NCBI GenBank assembly: GCA_964369775.1
Contig: CAYJHQ010000005.1
Coordinates: 1 to 64,000, forward strand
Source: CAUPWF01 sp964369775
Lineage (GTDB): Bacteria > Bacillota > Clostridia > Lachnospirales > Lachnospiraceae
Direction: 5' to 3'
DNA length: 64,000 bases
The notes under the pieces were generated by a model that searched no databases, was not told the origin of the DNA, and worked only from the letters and a program-made list of their open reading frames with translations. Shown here piece by piece: positions 42,838 to 53,500 of the stretch (position 1 is its first letter; each line of letters opens with the position of its first letter). A program made the position numbers and the translations under genes.

Positions 42838-44297
42838 GAAAATCCATAAGAGCACAAATATTAACAGCTTTTCTAAGTGTTATCTTTCTGATGTTTCTTA
42901 TTGTGTTTGTAGTAAATAATTTTTTGTTGAAGGAGTTTTACATCAGTAATATTCAAGATGAGTTAAAAGAAGTGTACACACTATTAGAAGCGTATATCAG
43001 TGATGATTCCATAGTGGATGAAGACAAGCAAGAAGAGCTTTTGCAATTGGTAGAAAAAAGCAATATATCATATCTTGTTCTAGATGCGCAAGGAACCACG
43101 TTGATGTCAAAAGATCAAAATCCCAATGCTCTTTATGTTCAGTTAGCAGGATATGTTATTGGTAAAAAAGAGATAGGAGACAATGTTTTAGAAATAGAAG
43201 AAAACTATGTTGTTACACAATCTCAAGATACAATTACGAAGCGAGAGTATGTAGAGATGTGGGGGAATTATGAAAATGGTTCTGCATTTATTATTCGGAC
43301 TCCAATAGAAGGGATTGAAAGCAGTGTAGGGATTACAAATCAATTTTTACTCTATATAGGAATTGTTCTACTTGTAGTCAGTTTACTAATCAGTTGGTAT
43401 CTGACGAATCGTTTTACAAAACCATTATTAGAGTTAGTGAAGATTTCGAAGAAAATGGCCGATTTAGATTTTGATGCGAAGTACACAAGCGGAGGCGAAA
43501 ATGAAATTGGTATGTTAGGCGAAAGTTTTAATGAAATGTCAGGAAAGCTTCAAAAAGCAGTATCAGATTTGAAAAATGCTAATAATGAATTGTTACAAGA
43601 TATAGAGAAAAAAGAAGAGTTGGAAAACATGCGAATAGAGTTCTTGTCTAATGTATCACATGAATTAAAGACTCCGATTGCGTTAGTTCAAGGTTATGCA
43701 GAAGGTTTGAAAGATGGAATTGTAGAAGATGATGAGAGCAGAGCTTACTACTGCGAGGTGATTATGGACGAGGCTGATAAGATGAATAAGCTAGTGAAAA
43801 ACCTATTGTCACTAAACCAGATTGAATATGGAAAAGATGAAGTACACCTTGAGCGATTTGAAATTGCAGAGATGATAAAAGGTGTATTACAATCACTTGA
43901 ACTGATTATAGAGCAAAAAGAGATACAGATATTATTTGAAGAAAATAAAAAAATATTTGTGTGGGGAGATCAATTTAAAATAGAGCAGGTCATTCGCAAT
44001 TATTTGACTAATGCAATAAATCATGTAAATGATGGAAAATTAATTGAAATCAAGGTAGAATGTAATGAAAAGGTAAAGGTGTCCGTATTTAACAGCGGAA
44101 ATCCGATTCCTGAAAAGGATATGAAACATATTTGGGAGAAGTTTTATAAGGTGGACAAGGCTAGAACGAGAGAATACGGTGGAAATGGAATTGGATTGTC
44201 TATAGTGAAAGCCATTTTAGAGAGTCACCATCAAAGATTTGGAGCAGAGAACTATAAAAATGGTGTAATGTTTTGGTTTGAATTAGACGAAAAATAA
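42834..44297 (+). CDS. Sensor histidine kinase
   Basis: A 487-residue membrane kinase. Order: TM helix (about 10-30), an extracytoplasmic sensor of about 130 residues, a second TM (LLYIGIVLLVVSLLISW), HAMP, HisKA with the phosphorylated histidine in SNVSHELKTPIALVQGYAEGL, and a HATPase domain with NYLTNAINH, FNSGNPIPE and GGNGIGLSI. The sensor region has no motif I recognise. It partners the response regulator encoded just before. Confidence 0.93.
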   Translation: MRKSIRAQILTAFLSVIFLMFLIVFVVNNFLLKEFYISNIQDELKEVYTLLEAYISDDSIVDEDKQEELLQLVEKSNISYLVLDAQGTTLMSKDQNPNALYVQLAGYVIGKKEIGDNVLEIEENYVVTQSQDTITKREYVEMWGNYENGSAFIIRTPIEGIESSVGITNQFLLYIGIVLLVVSLLISWYLTNRFTKPLLELVKISKKMADLDFDAKYTSGGENEIGMLGESFNEMSGKLQKAVSDLKNANNELLQDIEKKEELENMRIEFLSNVSHELKTPIALVQGYAEGLKDGIVEDDESRAYYCEVIMDEADKMNKLVKNLLSLNQIEYGKDEVHLERFEIAEMIKGVLQSLELIIEQKEIQILFEENKKIFVWGDQFKIEQVIRNYLTNAINHVNDGKLIEIKVECNEKVKVSVFNSGNPIPEKDMKHIWEKFYKVDKARTREYGGNGIGLSIVKAILESHHQRFGAENYKNGVMFWFELDEK

Positions 44298-44316
44298 TAA
44301 TGAGGAAGGTAAACAA

Positions 44317-44922
44317 ATGATAGCGATTCTAGATTACGATGCAGGAAATATAAAGAGTGTAGAAAAAGCAATTTTATCACTAGGAGAAGAAGTGGTTTTA
44401 ACGAAAGACAGAGAAGAAATTTTAGGCGCAGATAAAGTGATTTTACCAGGTGTAGGAGCTTTTGGTGAAGCGATGGAGAAGTTAAAAGATTATAATTTGA
44501 TATCAGTGATTAAAGAAGTAGTAGAAAGAAAGATACCTTTTTTAGGGATTTGTCTAGGATTGCAGTTGTTATTTGAAAGAAGTGAAGAGTCAGAAGGTGT
44601 GGAAGGGCTGGGTATTTTAAAAGGAGAGATTTGTAAATTTGACTCAGATATGGGATTAAAGATTCCGCATATGGGGTGGAATGCACTGTCCTACCCAGAA
44701 GAAGGGCGATTGTTTAAAGGAGTCGATAAGGGAGCGTATGTGTATTTTGTACACTCTTATTATTTGAATGCGGTAGATGAGAGCATTGTAAAGGCGACAG
44801 CTGAGTATGGAATTACTTTTCATGCATCTGTGGAGAAAGATAATGTGTTTGCATGTCAATTTCATCCAGAGAAGAGTAGCGATGTAGGTTTGAAAATTCT
44901 AAAGAACTTTATCGAATTGTAA
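44317..44922 (+). CDS. hisH: Imidazole glycerol phosphate synthase, glutaminase subunit
   Basis: A 201-residue glutamine amidotransferase supplying ammonia to HisF in histidine biosynthesis. Catalytic Cys in GICLGLQLLFE, and His/Glu in CQFHPEKS. The opening IAILDYDAGNIKSVEKAI and VYFVHSYYL are also typical. GAGGAAGG precedes the ATG. It lies immediately before hisF, but no other his genes are nearby. Confidence 0.95.
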   Translation: MIAILDYDAGNIKSVEKAILSLGEEVVLTKDREEILGADKVILPGVGAFGEAMEKLKDYNLISVIKEVVERKIPFLGICLGLQLLFERSEESEGVEGLGILKGEICKFDSDMGLKIPHMGWNALSYPEEGRLFKGVDKGAYVYFVHSYYLNAVDESIVKATAEYGITFHASVEKDNVFACQFHPEKSSDVGLKILKNFIEL

Positions 44923-44947
44923 GGAAGAGGAAGAGGAGAGAGTGCAA

Positions 44948-45709
44948 ATGTTTACAAAACGGATTATACCATGCTTAGATGTACACAACGGTCGAGTAGT
45001 AAAAGGGGTTAACTTTGTGGATTTAAAGGATGCAGGAGATCCAGTGGAAATCGCAAAGGCATATGATAAAGCAGGAGCAGATGAACTGGTATTTTTAGAT
45101 ATCACTGCATCATCAGATGCTCGTGAAACGGTAATAGATATGGTTCGAGAAGTTGCAAAACAAGTGTTTATCCCATTTACAGTAGGGGGAGGCATTAGAA
45201 CAGTAGATGATTTTAAGGTTTTATTGAGAGAAGGGGCAGATAAGATATCCATTAACTCGTCTGCAATTGCAAGACCTGAACTAATATACGAAGCTTCTCA
45301 AAAATTTGGAAGTCAATGTGTAGTAGTTGCAATTGATGCGAAAAAGCAAGAAGATGAAGAGTGTTGGCATGTTTATAAAAACGGCGGAAGGGTAGACGTT
45401 GGATTGGATGCTATCGAATGGGCAAAAAAAGCGGAAGAGTTAGGAGCGGGAGAGATATTATTGACTAGCATGGATTGCGACGGGACAAAAGCAGGGTACG
45501 ACATAGAATTGACTAGAAGAATTGCAGAGGCTGTGTCTATCCCAGTAATAGCATCCGGAGGAGCTGGTAATATGGAACACTTTTGTGAAGCGCTTACAAA
45601 AGGGAAGGCAGATGCAGCCCTAGCAGCATCGTTGTTTCATTATAAGGAACTAGAGATAAAAGAAGTAAAAGAGTTTTTGAAAGCTAAAGAAGTACCGGTA
45701 AGATTATAA
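44948..45709 (+). CDS. hisF: Imidazole glycerol phosphate synthase, cyclase subunit
   Basis: A 253-residue TIM barrel that uses ammonia from HisH to make imidazole glycerol phosphate and AICAR. Catalytic Asp near the N-terminus in IIPCLDVHNGRVVKGVNF and a second in LLTSMDCDGTKAGYD are present, with phosphate loops VGGGIRT and ASGGAGN. The ATG at 44948 has AGGAGAG about 9 bases upstream and gives the standard MFTKRIIPCLDV start; a GTG six bases earlier is possible. Confidence 0.95.
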   Translation: MFTKRIIPCLDVHNGRVVKGVNFVDLKDAGDPVEIAKAYDKAGADELVFLDITASSDARETVIDMVREVAKQVFIPFTVGGGIRTVDDFKVLLREGADKISINSSAIARPELIYEASQKFGSQCVVVAIDAKKQEDEECWHVYKNGGRVDVGLDAIEWAKKAEELGAGEILLTSMDCDGTKAGYDIELTRRIAEAVSIPVIASGGAGNMEHFCEALTKGKADAALAASLFHYKELEIKEVKEFLKAKEVPVRL

Positions 45710-45727
45710 AGAGAGGGCGTGTAAACG

Positions 45728-46399
45728 ATGGCGGCAATAGATAATGATTGGAAAGTGGCTTTAGGTGAAGAGTTTAAAAAACCTTATTATAAAAAATTAT
45801 TTACCATAATAAAAGACGAGTATGAAACAAATGAAATCTTTCCAGCAGCAGAAGACATATTTGCAGCATACCATCTCACACCGCTTGCAGATGTAAAAGT
45901 GGTGATTCTAGGACAAGATCCTTATCACGGGGAGGGACAAGCGGAAGGGCTTTGTTTTTCGGTTAAGAAAGAGGTGGAAATTCCGCCTTCACTTATGAAT
46001 ATCTATAAAGAATTAAAAGATGATTTAGGGATAGAACTTCCAAACCATGGAAGTCTTGTAAGTTGGGCAAAGCAAGGAATCTTGTTAATTAACACTGTAC
46101 TTACAGTTCGAGCACATCAAGCGAATTCACATAAGGGAATAGGGTGGGAAGAGTTTACAGATGCTACGATAAAAGCGGTGAATAATCAAGATAGACCAGT
46201 TGTGTTTATCCTCTGGGGGAAGCCAGCACAGAAGAAGAGAGCTATGCTAAACAATCCAAAGCATCTGATTCTGGAAGCTCCACATCCAAGTCCTCTATCA
46301 TCTTATCGCGGTTTTTTTGGGAGTAAGCCTTTTAGTCAGACCAATACATTTTTGAAACAGATGGGAGAGGCACCTATCGATTGGAAGATAGAGAATTAG
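45728..46399 (+). CDS. ung: Uracil-DNA glycosylase (family 1)
   Basis: A 223-residue repair enzyme that removes uracil from DNA. Catalytic water-activating Asp in GQDPYHGEGQAEGLCFSV, the proline-rich loop IPPSLMNIYKEL, the LLINTVLTV strand and the leucine loop HPSPLSSYRGFFGS with the catalytic His are all visible. Normal length. GAGAGGGCG precedes the ATG. Confidence 0.95.
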   Translation: MAAIDNDWKVALGEEFKKPYYKKLFTIIKDEYETNEIFPAAEDIFAAYHLTPLADVKVVILGQDPYHGEGQAEGLCFSVKKEVEIPPSLMNIYKELKDDLGIELPNHGSLVSWAKQGILLINTVLTVRAHQANSHKGIGWEEFTDATIKAVNNQDRPVVFILWGKPAQKKRAMLNNPKHLILEAPHPSPLSSYRGFFGSKPFSQTNTFLKQMGEAPIDWKIEN

Positions 46400-46418
46400 A
46401 GAGGAATATTTGATAATT

Positions 46419-47675
46419 ATGAAAAGTTCAGATAAATTAATTGAGCTAGAAGAAGCAGTCGAGAAGGTAATCTTAGTCGGTGTTAGCATGAATGACAATG
46501 AGGATACGGATAAATCATTAGACGAATTAGAAGAACTTTGCGAGACAGCTAATGCTCAGACAGTGGGAAAATTGATACAAAATAGAGAGCAGATTCACCC
46601 AGGGACATATCTGGGAAAAGGAAAGATTGAGGAACTAAAAGAGCTAATCTGGGAATTAGATGCAACTGGGGTTGTGTGTGATGATGAATTGTCTCCAGTT
46701 CAGCTAGGAAATCTACAAGATATGCTAGAGACGAAGGTGATGGATCGAACACTGATTATTTTGGATATATTTGCAGCTAGGGCTAGCACTAATGAAGGGA
46801 AGATTCAAGTAGAGCTTGCACAATTAAAATATAGACAGTCTAGACTAATAGGTTTAGGGAAGTCTTTATCGAGATTAGGTGGTGGGATTGGAACAAGAGG
46901 ACCAGGAGAGAAAAAGCTGGAGATGGATCGAAGGCTGATTAAAGGGAGAGTGGCGCAGTTAAATAGAGAGCTAAAAGATGTAAAGCGCCACCGAGAGGTT
47001 ACCAGAGAGCAAAGGAGTAAGAATAACGTTCCAGTGGTTGCGATTGTGGGTTATACCAATGCTGGGAAATCCACACTTTTAAATAAATTGACCAATGCAG
47101 ATGTGTTAGAAGAAGACCAGTTGTTTGCAACTCTAGATCCTACGACTCGAAGCTTGAAATTGAAATCAAAACAAGAAGTTTTATTTACAGATACAGTAGG
47201 GTTTATCAGGAAATTACCGCATCATTTAATAGAGGCTTTTAAAAGTACACTAGAGGAAGCAAAATATGCAGATATTATACTACATGTGGTAGATGCATCT
47301 AATGAACAGATGGATGTTCAGATGTATACAGTATATGAGACTCTTCGAAATCTAGGCGTCAGTGAAAAACCGATTATTACAGCCTTTAACAAACAAGACA
47401 AAGTATTAAATAGCGAAGTCGTTAGAGATTTGCAAGCGGATAAAATAGTTAGTATTTCTGCAAAGTATGGAGAAGGTCTTGAACCCCTACAAGAAGCGGT
47501 GGAAGAGATTTTGAGAGAGCAGAAAGTGGCGATTGAAAAAGTGTTTTCCTATCAAGATGCTAGTAAAATACAGATTATTCGTAAATACGGAGAACTTCTT
47601 GAAGAAGACTATCGAGAAGATGGAATATTTGTAAGAGCCTTTGTTCCTGCGGAAGTAGTGGGGCGGTTACAGTAG
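46419..47675 (+). CDS. hflX: Ribosome-associated GTPase HflX
   Basis: A 418-residue GTPase. The N-terminal HflX domain (about 1-185) ends with the glycine-rich GGGIGTRGPGEKKLEMDRR segment. The G domain has GYTNAGKSTLLN, a switch region (LFATLDPTTRS), DTVGFIRKLPHHLIEAFKSTLEE and NKQD. HflX splits stalled 70S ribosomes under stress. The ATG at 46419 gives a normal start but its ribosome site is distant; the in-frame TTG at 46410 is an alternative. Confidence 0.94.
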   Translation: MKSSDKLIELEEAVEKVILVGVSMNDNEDTDKSLDELEELCETANAQTVGKLIQNREQIHPGTYLGKGKIEELKELIWELDATGVVCDDELSPVQLGNLQDMLETKVMDRTLIILDIFAARASTNEGKIQVELAQLKYRQSRLIGLGKSLSRLGGGIGTRGPGEKKLEMDRRLIKGRVAQLNRELKDVKRHREVTREQRSKNNVPVVAIVGYTNAGKSTLLNKLTNADVLEEDQLFATLDPTTRSLKLKSKQEVLFTDTVGFIRKLPHHLIEAFKSTLEEAKYADIILHVVDASNEQMDVQMYTVYETLRNLGVSEKPIITAFNKQDKVLNSEVVRDLQADKIVSISAKYGEGLEPLQEAVEEILREQKVAIEKVFSYQDASKIQIIRKYGELLEEDYREDGIFVRAFVPAEVVGRLQ

Positions 47676-47721
47676 AACGCCAAATTGTTTCTAAAAAGGT
47701 TACTTTTTTTTGAAATTCAAC

Positions 47722-47792
47722 TTGATATCTATATCTAGTAGTGGTATACTTTATATTGCTTAGAAAAACTGTAACAACACAATATATAGTGA
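47722..47792 (+). promoter_or_regulatory. nrdDG promoter with two NrdR boxes
   Basis: TTGATA (47722-47727), a 17-bp spacer and TATACT (47745-47750). ACACAATATATAGTGA (47777-47792) is an almost ideal NrdR box. A weaker one, TATCTATATCTAGTAG (47726-47741), sits within the spacer, 51 bp upstream, close to five helical turns. NrdR with bound dATP should repress here when deoxynucleotides are plentiful. Confidence 0.75.
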
Positions 47793-47832
47793 TTGAGTTG
47801 TGTTGGAGATTATAGAAAAAGGGGAAAGAAAA

Positions 47833-50007
47833 TTGAAAGTAATCAAAAGAAACGGACAATTAGCAGAGTTTGACTCGAGAAAGATTGAGACTGCTATTTT
47901 AGCAGCAATGAAGTATGGAAGTGGAATTGTAGATGAAGATTGTGCAAGAAGTACAGCAATAGAGATAGAGAGAGAAGTAGATTCATTAGACAAAGACGTG
48001 AGCATCTCTCATATTGAAGATTTAGTGTTCCAAAAACTGATTGAGAAAGATCAGATATTAACGGCAAAATCATACGAAGGTTATAGAAGAGTAAGAGAAT
48101 TTCAGCGCTCTACTAATACGATTGATGAAGCGGTTTATGGAATTGTAACGGGCTTTAATAAAGAAGCGATGGAGGAGAACTCCAATAAAGATGCATATGT
48201 GTTAGCGACACAAAGAGACCTAATTGCAGGAGAGTTCTCAAAAGATTACTGCAGAAGAACGATGATTCCGACAAATATTGTGCAAGCGCATGATGATGGA
48301 ATTATACATTTTCATGATATGGATTACTATGTACAGCAGATGCACAATTGTGATCTCGTGAACTTAAAAGACATCTTTAAGCACGGAACTGTAATTAATA
48401 AGAAGTTAATTGAGACACCAAAGTCGCTACAGACTGCATGTACTGTGGCAACGCAGATTGTACAACAAGTAGCTAATGGTCAATATGGTGGACAGACGAT
48501 TTCACTTTCACATTTGGCACCATTTGTTAGAGTGAGTTACAACAAGCATAAGGAAAATGTGAAAAGAGATGGAGAGTTAATAGGTCTTAAGTATACAAAG
48601 CAACAGATTGAAACAATTGCAGACCGCAGATTAAAAGATGAAATCATCTCAGGGATTCAGACAATTCAATACCAGATTAATACATTTTCAACTACAAACG
48701 GACAAGCACCATTTTTATCTGTATTTATGTATATTAATGAAGAGCCTGGTTATGAGAAAGAGACAGCAATGCTGATCGAAGAGATGTTGAATCAGAGATA
48801 TAAGGGAATGAAGAATGAGACAGGTGCTTATGTAACACCAGCATTTCCAAAACTGTTGTATGTGTTAGATGAGAACAATATCCGCCAAGAGAGCGAATAT
48901 AGATATGTAACTGATTTAGCTGTAAAGTGTGTATCTAAGCGCATGATGCCAGATTTTATCTCGGCAAAGATTATGAAGCAAAATTATGATGGAGAAGTAT
49001 TTCCATGCATGGGATGCAGAAGCTTCCTTGCACCTTGGAAAGATGAGAATGGAGAGTATCAGTGGTATGGTAGATTTAACCAAGGAGTGGTAACACTTAA
49101 CCTAGCAGATGTAGGGCTTTCAGCGAAAGGTGATATGAAGAAGTTCTGGGGAATTTTAGATGAGAGACTAAAGCTTTGCTTTGAGGCATTGATGCTTAGA
49201 CATGAAAGTCTAAAAGGGACATTATCGGATGTATCACCGATACACTGGCAGTATGGTGCACTTGCGAGGCTAGAACGTGGGGAGACGATTGATAAACTTC
49301 TTTACAATGGCTATTCTACGATTTCACTTGGATATATCGGACTGTATGAGTGTACAATGGCCATGCTAGAGGAGAGTCACACACAAAAAGCAGGAGAAGA
49401 TTTCTCGGTAAGAGTAATGCAGAGGCTAAGAGCAGCTTGCGATGAATGGAAAGCAAAGACTACCATGGGATTTGGGTTATATGGAACGCCAGCAGAGGCT
49501 ACAACATACACATTATCTCGTGCCCTTAAGAGAAAGTTTGGAGTTATTGAAGGAATTACAGATAGAGATTACCTAACAAATTCATACCATGTGAACGTTG
49601 AAGAAGAGATTGGTGCATTTGAAAAACTTGAATGTGAAGCGAAATATCAAAAGATTTCTTCAGGCGGAGCAATTAGCTATGTAGAGGTGACAAATCTAAC
49701 AAATAACTTAGACGCACTTAGTCAATTGATTGAATACATGTATGAGACAATCCAATATGCGGAAATTAATACAAAGTCAGATTATTGTCAAGAGTGTGAA
49801 TTTACAGGAGAGATATTAATAGATGAGAACCTAGAATGGTACTGTCCAAACTGTGGGAATAAAGATAAAAAGAAGATGAATGTATGCCGTAGAACTTGTG
49901 GATATTTAGGTGATAACTTCTGGAATAAAGGAAGAACACAAGAGATTGCAGAACGTTTTGTACATTTAGATAATGTGATTTTTGAAGCTGAGGCGGTGAA
50001 AGAATAA
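47833..50007 (+). CDS. nrdD: Anaerobic ribonucleoside-triphosphate reductase (class III)
   Basis: A 724-residue glycyl-radical enzyme making dNTPs without oxygen. N-terminal ATP-cone for allosteric control (KVIKRNGQLAEFDSRKIETAI), catalytic barrel, zinc-binding C-terminal region with CQEC and CPNC pairs, and the radical glycine loop RRTCGYLGDNFWNKGR. The start is TTG at 47833, with AAAGGGGAAAG upstream, which gives the standard KVIKRNG opening; the frame is open further upstream but without family match. nrdG overlaps its stop. Confidence 0.95.
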   Translation: MKVIKRNGQLAEFDSRKIETAILAAMKYGSGIVDEDCARSTAIEIEREVDSLDKDVSISHIEDLVFQKLIEKDQILTAKSYEGYRRVREFQRSTNTIDEAVYGIVTGFNKEAMEENSNKDAYVLATQRDLIAGEFSKDYCRRTMIPTNIVQAHDDGIIHFHDMDYYVQQMHNCDLVNLKDIFKHGTVINKKLIETPKSLQTACTVATQIVQQVANGQYGGQTISLSHLAPFVRVSYNKHKENVKRDGELIGLKYTKQQIETIADRRLKDEIISGIQTIQYQINTFSTTNGQAPFLSVFMYINEEPGYEKETAMLIEEMLNQRYKGMKNETGAYVTPAFPKLLYVLDENNIRQESEYRYVTDLAVKCVSKRMMPDFISAKIMKQNYDGEVFPCMGCRSFLAPWKDENGEYQWYGRFNQGVVTLNLADVGLSAKGDMKKFWGILDERLKLCFEALMLRHESLKGTLSDVSPIHWQYGALARLERGETIDKLLYNGYSTISLGYIGLYECTMAMLEESHTQKAGEDFSVRVMQRLRAACDEWKAKTTMGFGLYGTPAEATTYTLSRALKRKFGVIEGITDRDYLTNSYHVNVEEEIGAFEKLECEAKYQKISSGGAISYVEVTNLTNNLDALSQLIEYMYETIQYAEINTKSDYCQECEFTGEILIDENLEWYCPNCGNKDKKKMNVCRRTCGYLGDNFWNKGRTQEIAERFVHLDNVIFEAEAVKE

Positions 50008-50501
50008 TGCGATATGCACAAATTAGAAATTGTGATGTTGCAAATGGTGAAGGAATTAGAACATCCCTGTATGTACAGGGGTGTTCTAGACATTGTGAGG
50101 GATGTTTTAACAAAGAAACCTGGGACTTTAAAGGTGGAAAACCTTGGGATGAAGAGATTGAACGCCAATTTTTGCAACTGATAGGAAAACCACATATAGT
50201 AGGAACTACCATATTAGGAGGAGAGCCATTAGATCCTCAAAATATTGATGAAGTTCATAAACTTGTTGAAAAGATTAAAGGGCGTTATCCAAACAAAACA
50301 ATTTGGATATATACTTCTTATTTGTATGAAGAATTACTAGAAGACCAAAGAGCACTATTAGAAAAGATAGATGTGTTGGTAGATGGCGAATTTATAGAGA
50401 ACGAGAAGAGCATGAATCTGCAATTCAAAGGAAGTCAAAATCAAAGAGTGATTCGTGTAGGAGAATCACTAAAGGAAGGGGAAATATGTCTTTACAATTA
50501 G
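50007..50501 (+). CDS. nrdG: Anaerobic ribonucleotide reductase-activating protein (radical SAM)
   Basis: A 164-residue radical-SAM activase that installs the glycyl radical on NrdD. The cluster motif CxxxCxxC is in VQGCSRHCEGCFNKETWDF, and GGEPLDPQNIDEV binds SAM. ATG shares one base with the nrdD stop codon. A long near-perfect palindrome lies in its early coding part (50057-50088). Confidence 0.95.
   Translation: MRYAQIRNCDVANGEGIRTSLYVQGCSRHCEGCFNKETWDFKGGKPWDEEIERQFLQLIGKPHIVGTTILGGEPLDPQNIDEVHKLVEKIKGRYPNKTIWIYTSYLYEELLEDQRALLEKIDVLVDGEFIENEKSMNLQFKGSQNQRVIRVGESLKEGEICLYN
50057..50088. repeat. Near-perfect palindrome within nrdG
   Basis: A 15-base arm at 50057-50071 pairs with 50074-50088 around a 2-base centre with one G:T mismatch. 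It covers the codons leading into the radical-SAM cysteine motif. Confidence 0.75.
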
Positions 50502-53500
50502 TGTTAGGAAATGCAGGTGCAGGAAAAACACAATATCTGTACGACACGATTATAAAAGAATCTATCAAAAATCCTCAAAAGAGATATTTGGTTTTAGTAC
50601 CAGAGCAATTTACCATTCAAACCCAAAGAGAGTTTGTGCTCAGACATCCAAACAAAGGAATTATGAATATAGATGTATTAAGTTTTGGCCGTTTGGCACA
50701 TCGTGTATTCGAAGAAATCGGAAAGACTCATGGGACGGTATTAGACGATGAAGGGAAAAATCTAGTACTTCGGAAAATTGCTGGAAAATATGAATCCGAA
50801 CTTAAAGTTTTTGGAAAAAACCTAAAAAAATTAGGCTATATTAATGAGATTAAATCTGTGATTTCAGAATTAGCCCAGTATGACATAAGCATAGAAGATT
50901 TAGAAGCTTTCAAAGAGACGCTTCCTGATTTTTCTATGCTTTCTTACAAGTTGGAGGATATTTATAAAGTCTATAAAGGGTTCAAGGAATACTTAGAAGG
51001 AAAATATATAACAGGAGAAGAGTTGTTAGATGTGTTATGCAGTGTGATAGATTCATCTCAAGTAATTAAAGGAAGTGTGATCGCGTTTGATGGATTTACA
51101 GGGTTTACACCAGTTCAAAATAAATTATTAGGGAAGCTATTTTCTCTCAGCGAAAAAACTTATATTACAGTTACCATTGATCACCGAGAAGGGTATCAAG
51201 AATACAATCACCCATACCAGTTGTTTGCGCTGAGTAAAGGGATGATTACAAGTACAAAGAAAATTGCAAGAGATTTTAAGGTGCAGATAGATGAGCCAAT
51301 TGTTTTGACAGGCGCGAAAAACAGTAGGCATATAGAAAACGAAGCCTTACGATTTTTAGAAAAGAACATGTTTCGCTATTCGAATCAAGCGTATGAGAAT
51401 GAGCAAAATGCTATATCGATTCAGCTGATGAGAAACCCACAAGAAGAGTGTCAAAAAGTTGTGGAAGAGATTAGAAGATTAGTGAGAGTCAAAGGGTATC
51501 GATATAGAGAGATTGGAATTATAGCGACAGAAGTCGAAGAGTATTCCAGACACATCAAGCGCGTATGCGAGCAGTATCAAATCCCTCTTTTTACAGATCA
51601 AAAGAGAAATATATTGATGAATGCATTTGTAGAATATCTGCGAAGTCTACTAGATATGGAGATAGAGCGTTATTCTATTCCAAGTGTACTGAGATTTTTA
51701 AAAGCTGGGTATGCACCTTTTTTAGCAAAAGAGATTGAAGTTGTGGAAAACTATGTGATTGCACTGGGAATAAAAGGATATAGAAAATGGCAGGAGCCTT
51801 GGATACGAAGAACGAAATCTATGACAGAAGAGAGCCTTGCAGAGTTGAACCATATTCGAGTGAAATTTATCGAGCATGTGGATAGATTTCACCTAGATTT
51901 GAAAAAGCGTAAAAAGACAGTGAAAGAAATTGCGGTTATATTGTATGAATTTTTTATCGAGCATAATATTGAAGCGGAAATAGAAAAACAAGTGCTCAGT
52001 TTCAACGAAGAAGGGTTGGTTGCATTAGCAAAGGAACACAGCCAGATCTATGGCGTGACAATGTCTTTGTTAGATAAATTTGTAGAACTCTTAGGAGAGG
52101 AAAGTATAACAGTAAAAGAATTTGGTGAGCTATTAGAAGCTGGATTTCAAGAATGCAAGATAGGTATTACTCCTCCGAATGTAGACTCAGTAGTGGTAGG
52201 GGATCTTGAACGAAGTCGATTTGATGAGATTAAAGTGCTTTTTGTAATGGGGGTAAATGATGGGTATTTACCTGGAAAGATGAATACCAGTGGCTTGTTG
52301 AGCGAAAGTGATAGAGATCGTTTCAAAGAGGGGAAGATTAATTTAAAGCCAGGAATTAAAGAGCAACTATACATTCAGAAGTTTTACTTGTACCTGAATT
52401 TATTAAAGCCTACAAAGAAATTGTATCTTTCTTACTCTAAGACAAACAGTCAAGGAAAAAGTGTGAGACCTGCATATTTGATCAATGAAATATTGAAACT
52501 GTACCCAAGTATTCAGATTCGAGAGTTTCAGCAAACCGTGGAGAGTCGAGAAGTGACAAAAGAGACTGCTTTAGAGTTCTTTATTCAGGGGTTGCATCAA
52601 AAGGATGTGCGAGAGACGAAAGAGTGGAAGGCGCTTTTTAAGGTGTATTCAGAAGAAGAGAACTGGAAAGAAAAAGTAGATATGCTTTATAGTGCGAATC
52701 GTTATCGGAATCGCAAGAGTAACTTAGCAGAGGAGACTAGTAAAGAGCTGTACGGACAGATGCTTGTAAATAGCGTAAGTCGTTTGGAAGGATTTGCGAG
52801 ATGCCCTTTTGCGCATTTTGTGACATACGGATTAAGAGCGAGAGAACGAGAGGTTTTTGAGTTTGAGGCTATGGATATGGGAAATGTACTACACAGTGCC
52901 CTAGAAAAGTATGCAGTGAATCTACAGCTGTTAGGAGAGTGCTGGGAAAAGATAGATGAAAGTAAAAGAGAACAGCTCATTGAACGAGTGGTGGACGAAA
53001 GCGTAACGGATTATGGAAATTCTGTTTTATATCAAAATGCGAGAGAGACTTATGTAATCAGTCGAATGAAAAGGTTATTAAAGAGGAGTATTTGGGCGCT
53101 TACAAAGCAGCTGTCTTATGGTTCGTTCATACCGAGTGCGTATGAGGTGAACTTTGGTAGTCAAGCAGATTTAAAGTCTACAAGCATACAATTGTTAGAT
53201 GGAAAGTCGATGAAGTTAAAAGGGAAGATAGATAGAATCGATTTATACGAGACGGATGAGCGGATTTATGTAAAAGTAATAGATTATAAAAGTGGGTATC
53301 AAAAATTAGATTTTGTGGACATGTATTACGGATTACAATTACAACTCTTCGTTTATCTAAATGCAGCAGTTGAGCGGGAAGAGCTTCGTAGTAAAGAGAA
53401 AAAGGCTGTACCAGGTGGAGTGTTTTATTTTCGGATTGACGACCCTATTGTAGAGACATATGATGAGGAGAGGGTAGAAGGCGCTTTATTAGAATCGCTT

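Noticed and set aside
47680..47720. Terminator between hflX and nrdD
   Set aside because: Only a short A/T-only pairing (AAAAAG with CTTTTT) is seen, too weak to call.
49788..50212. Long antisense frames over the nrdD-nrdG junction
   Set aside because: They mirror strongly conserved coding sequence, have no ribosome sites and match no family.
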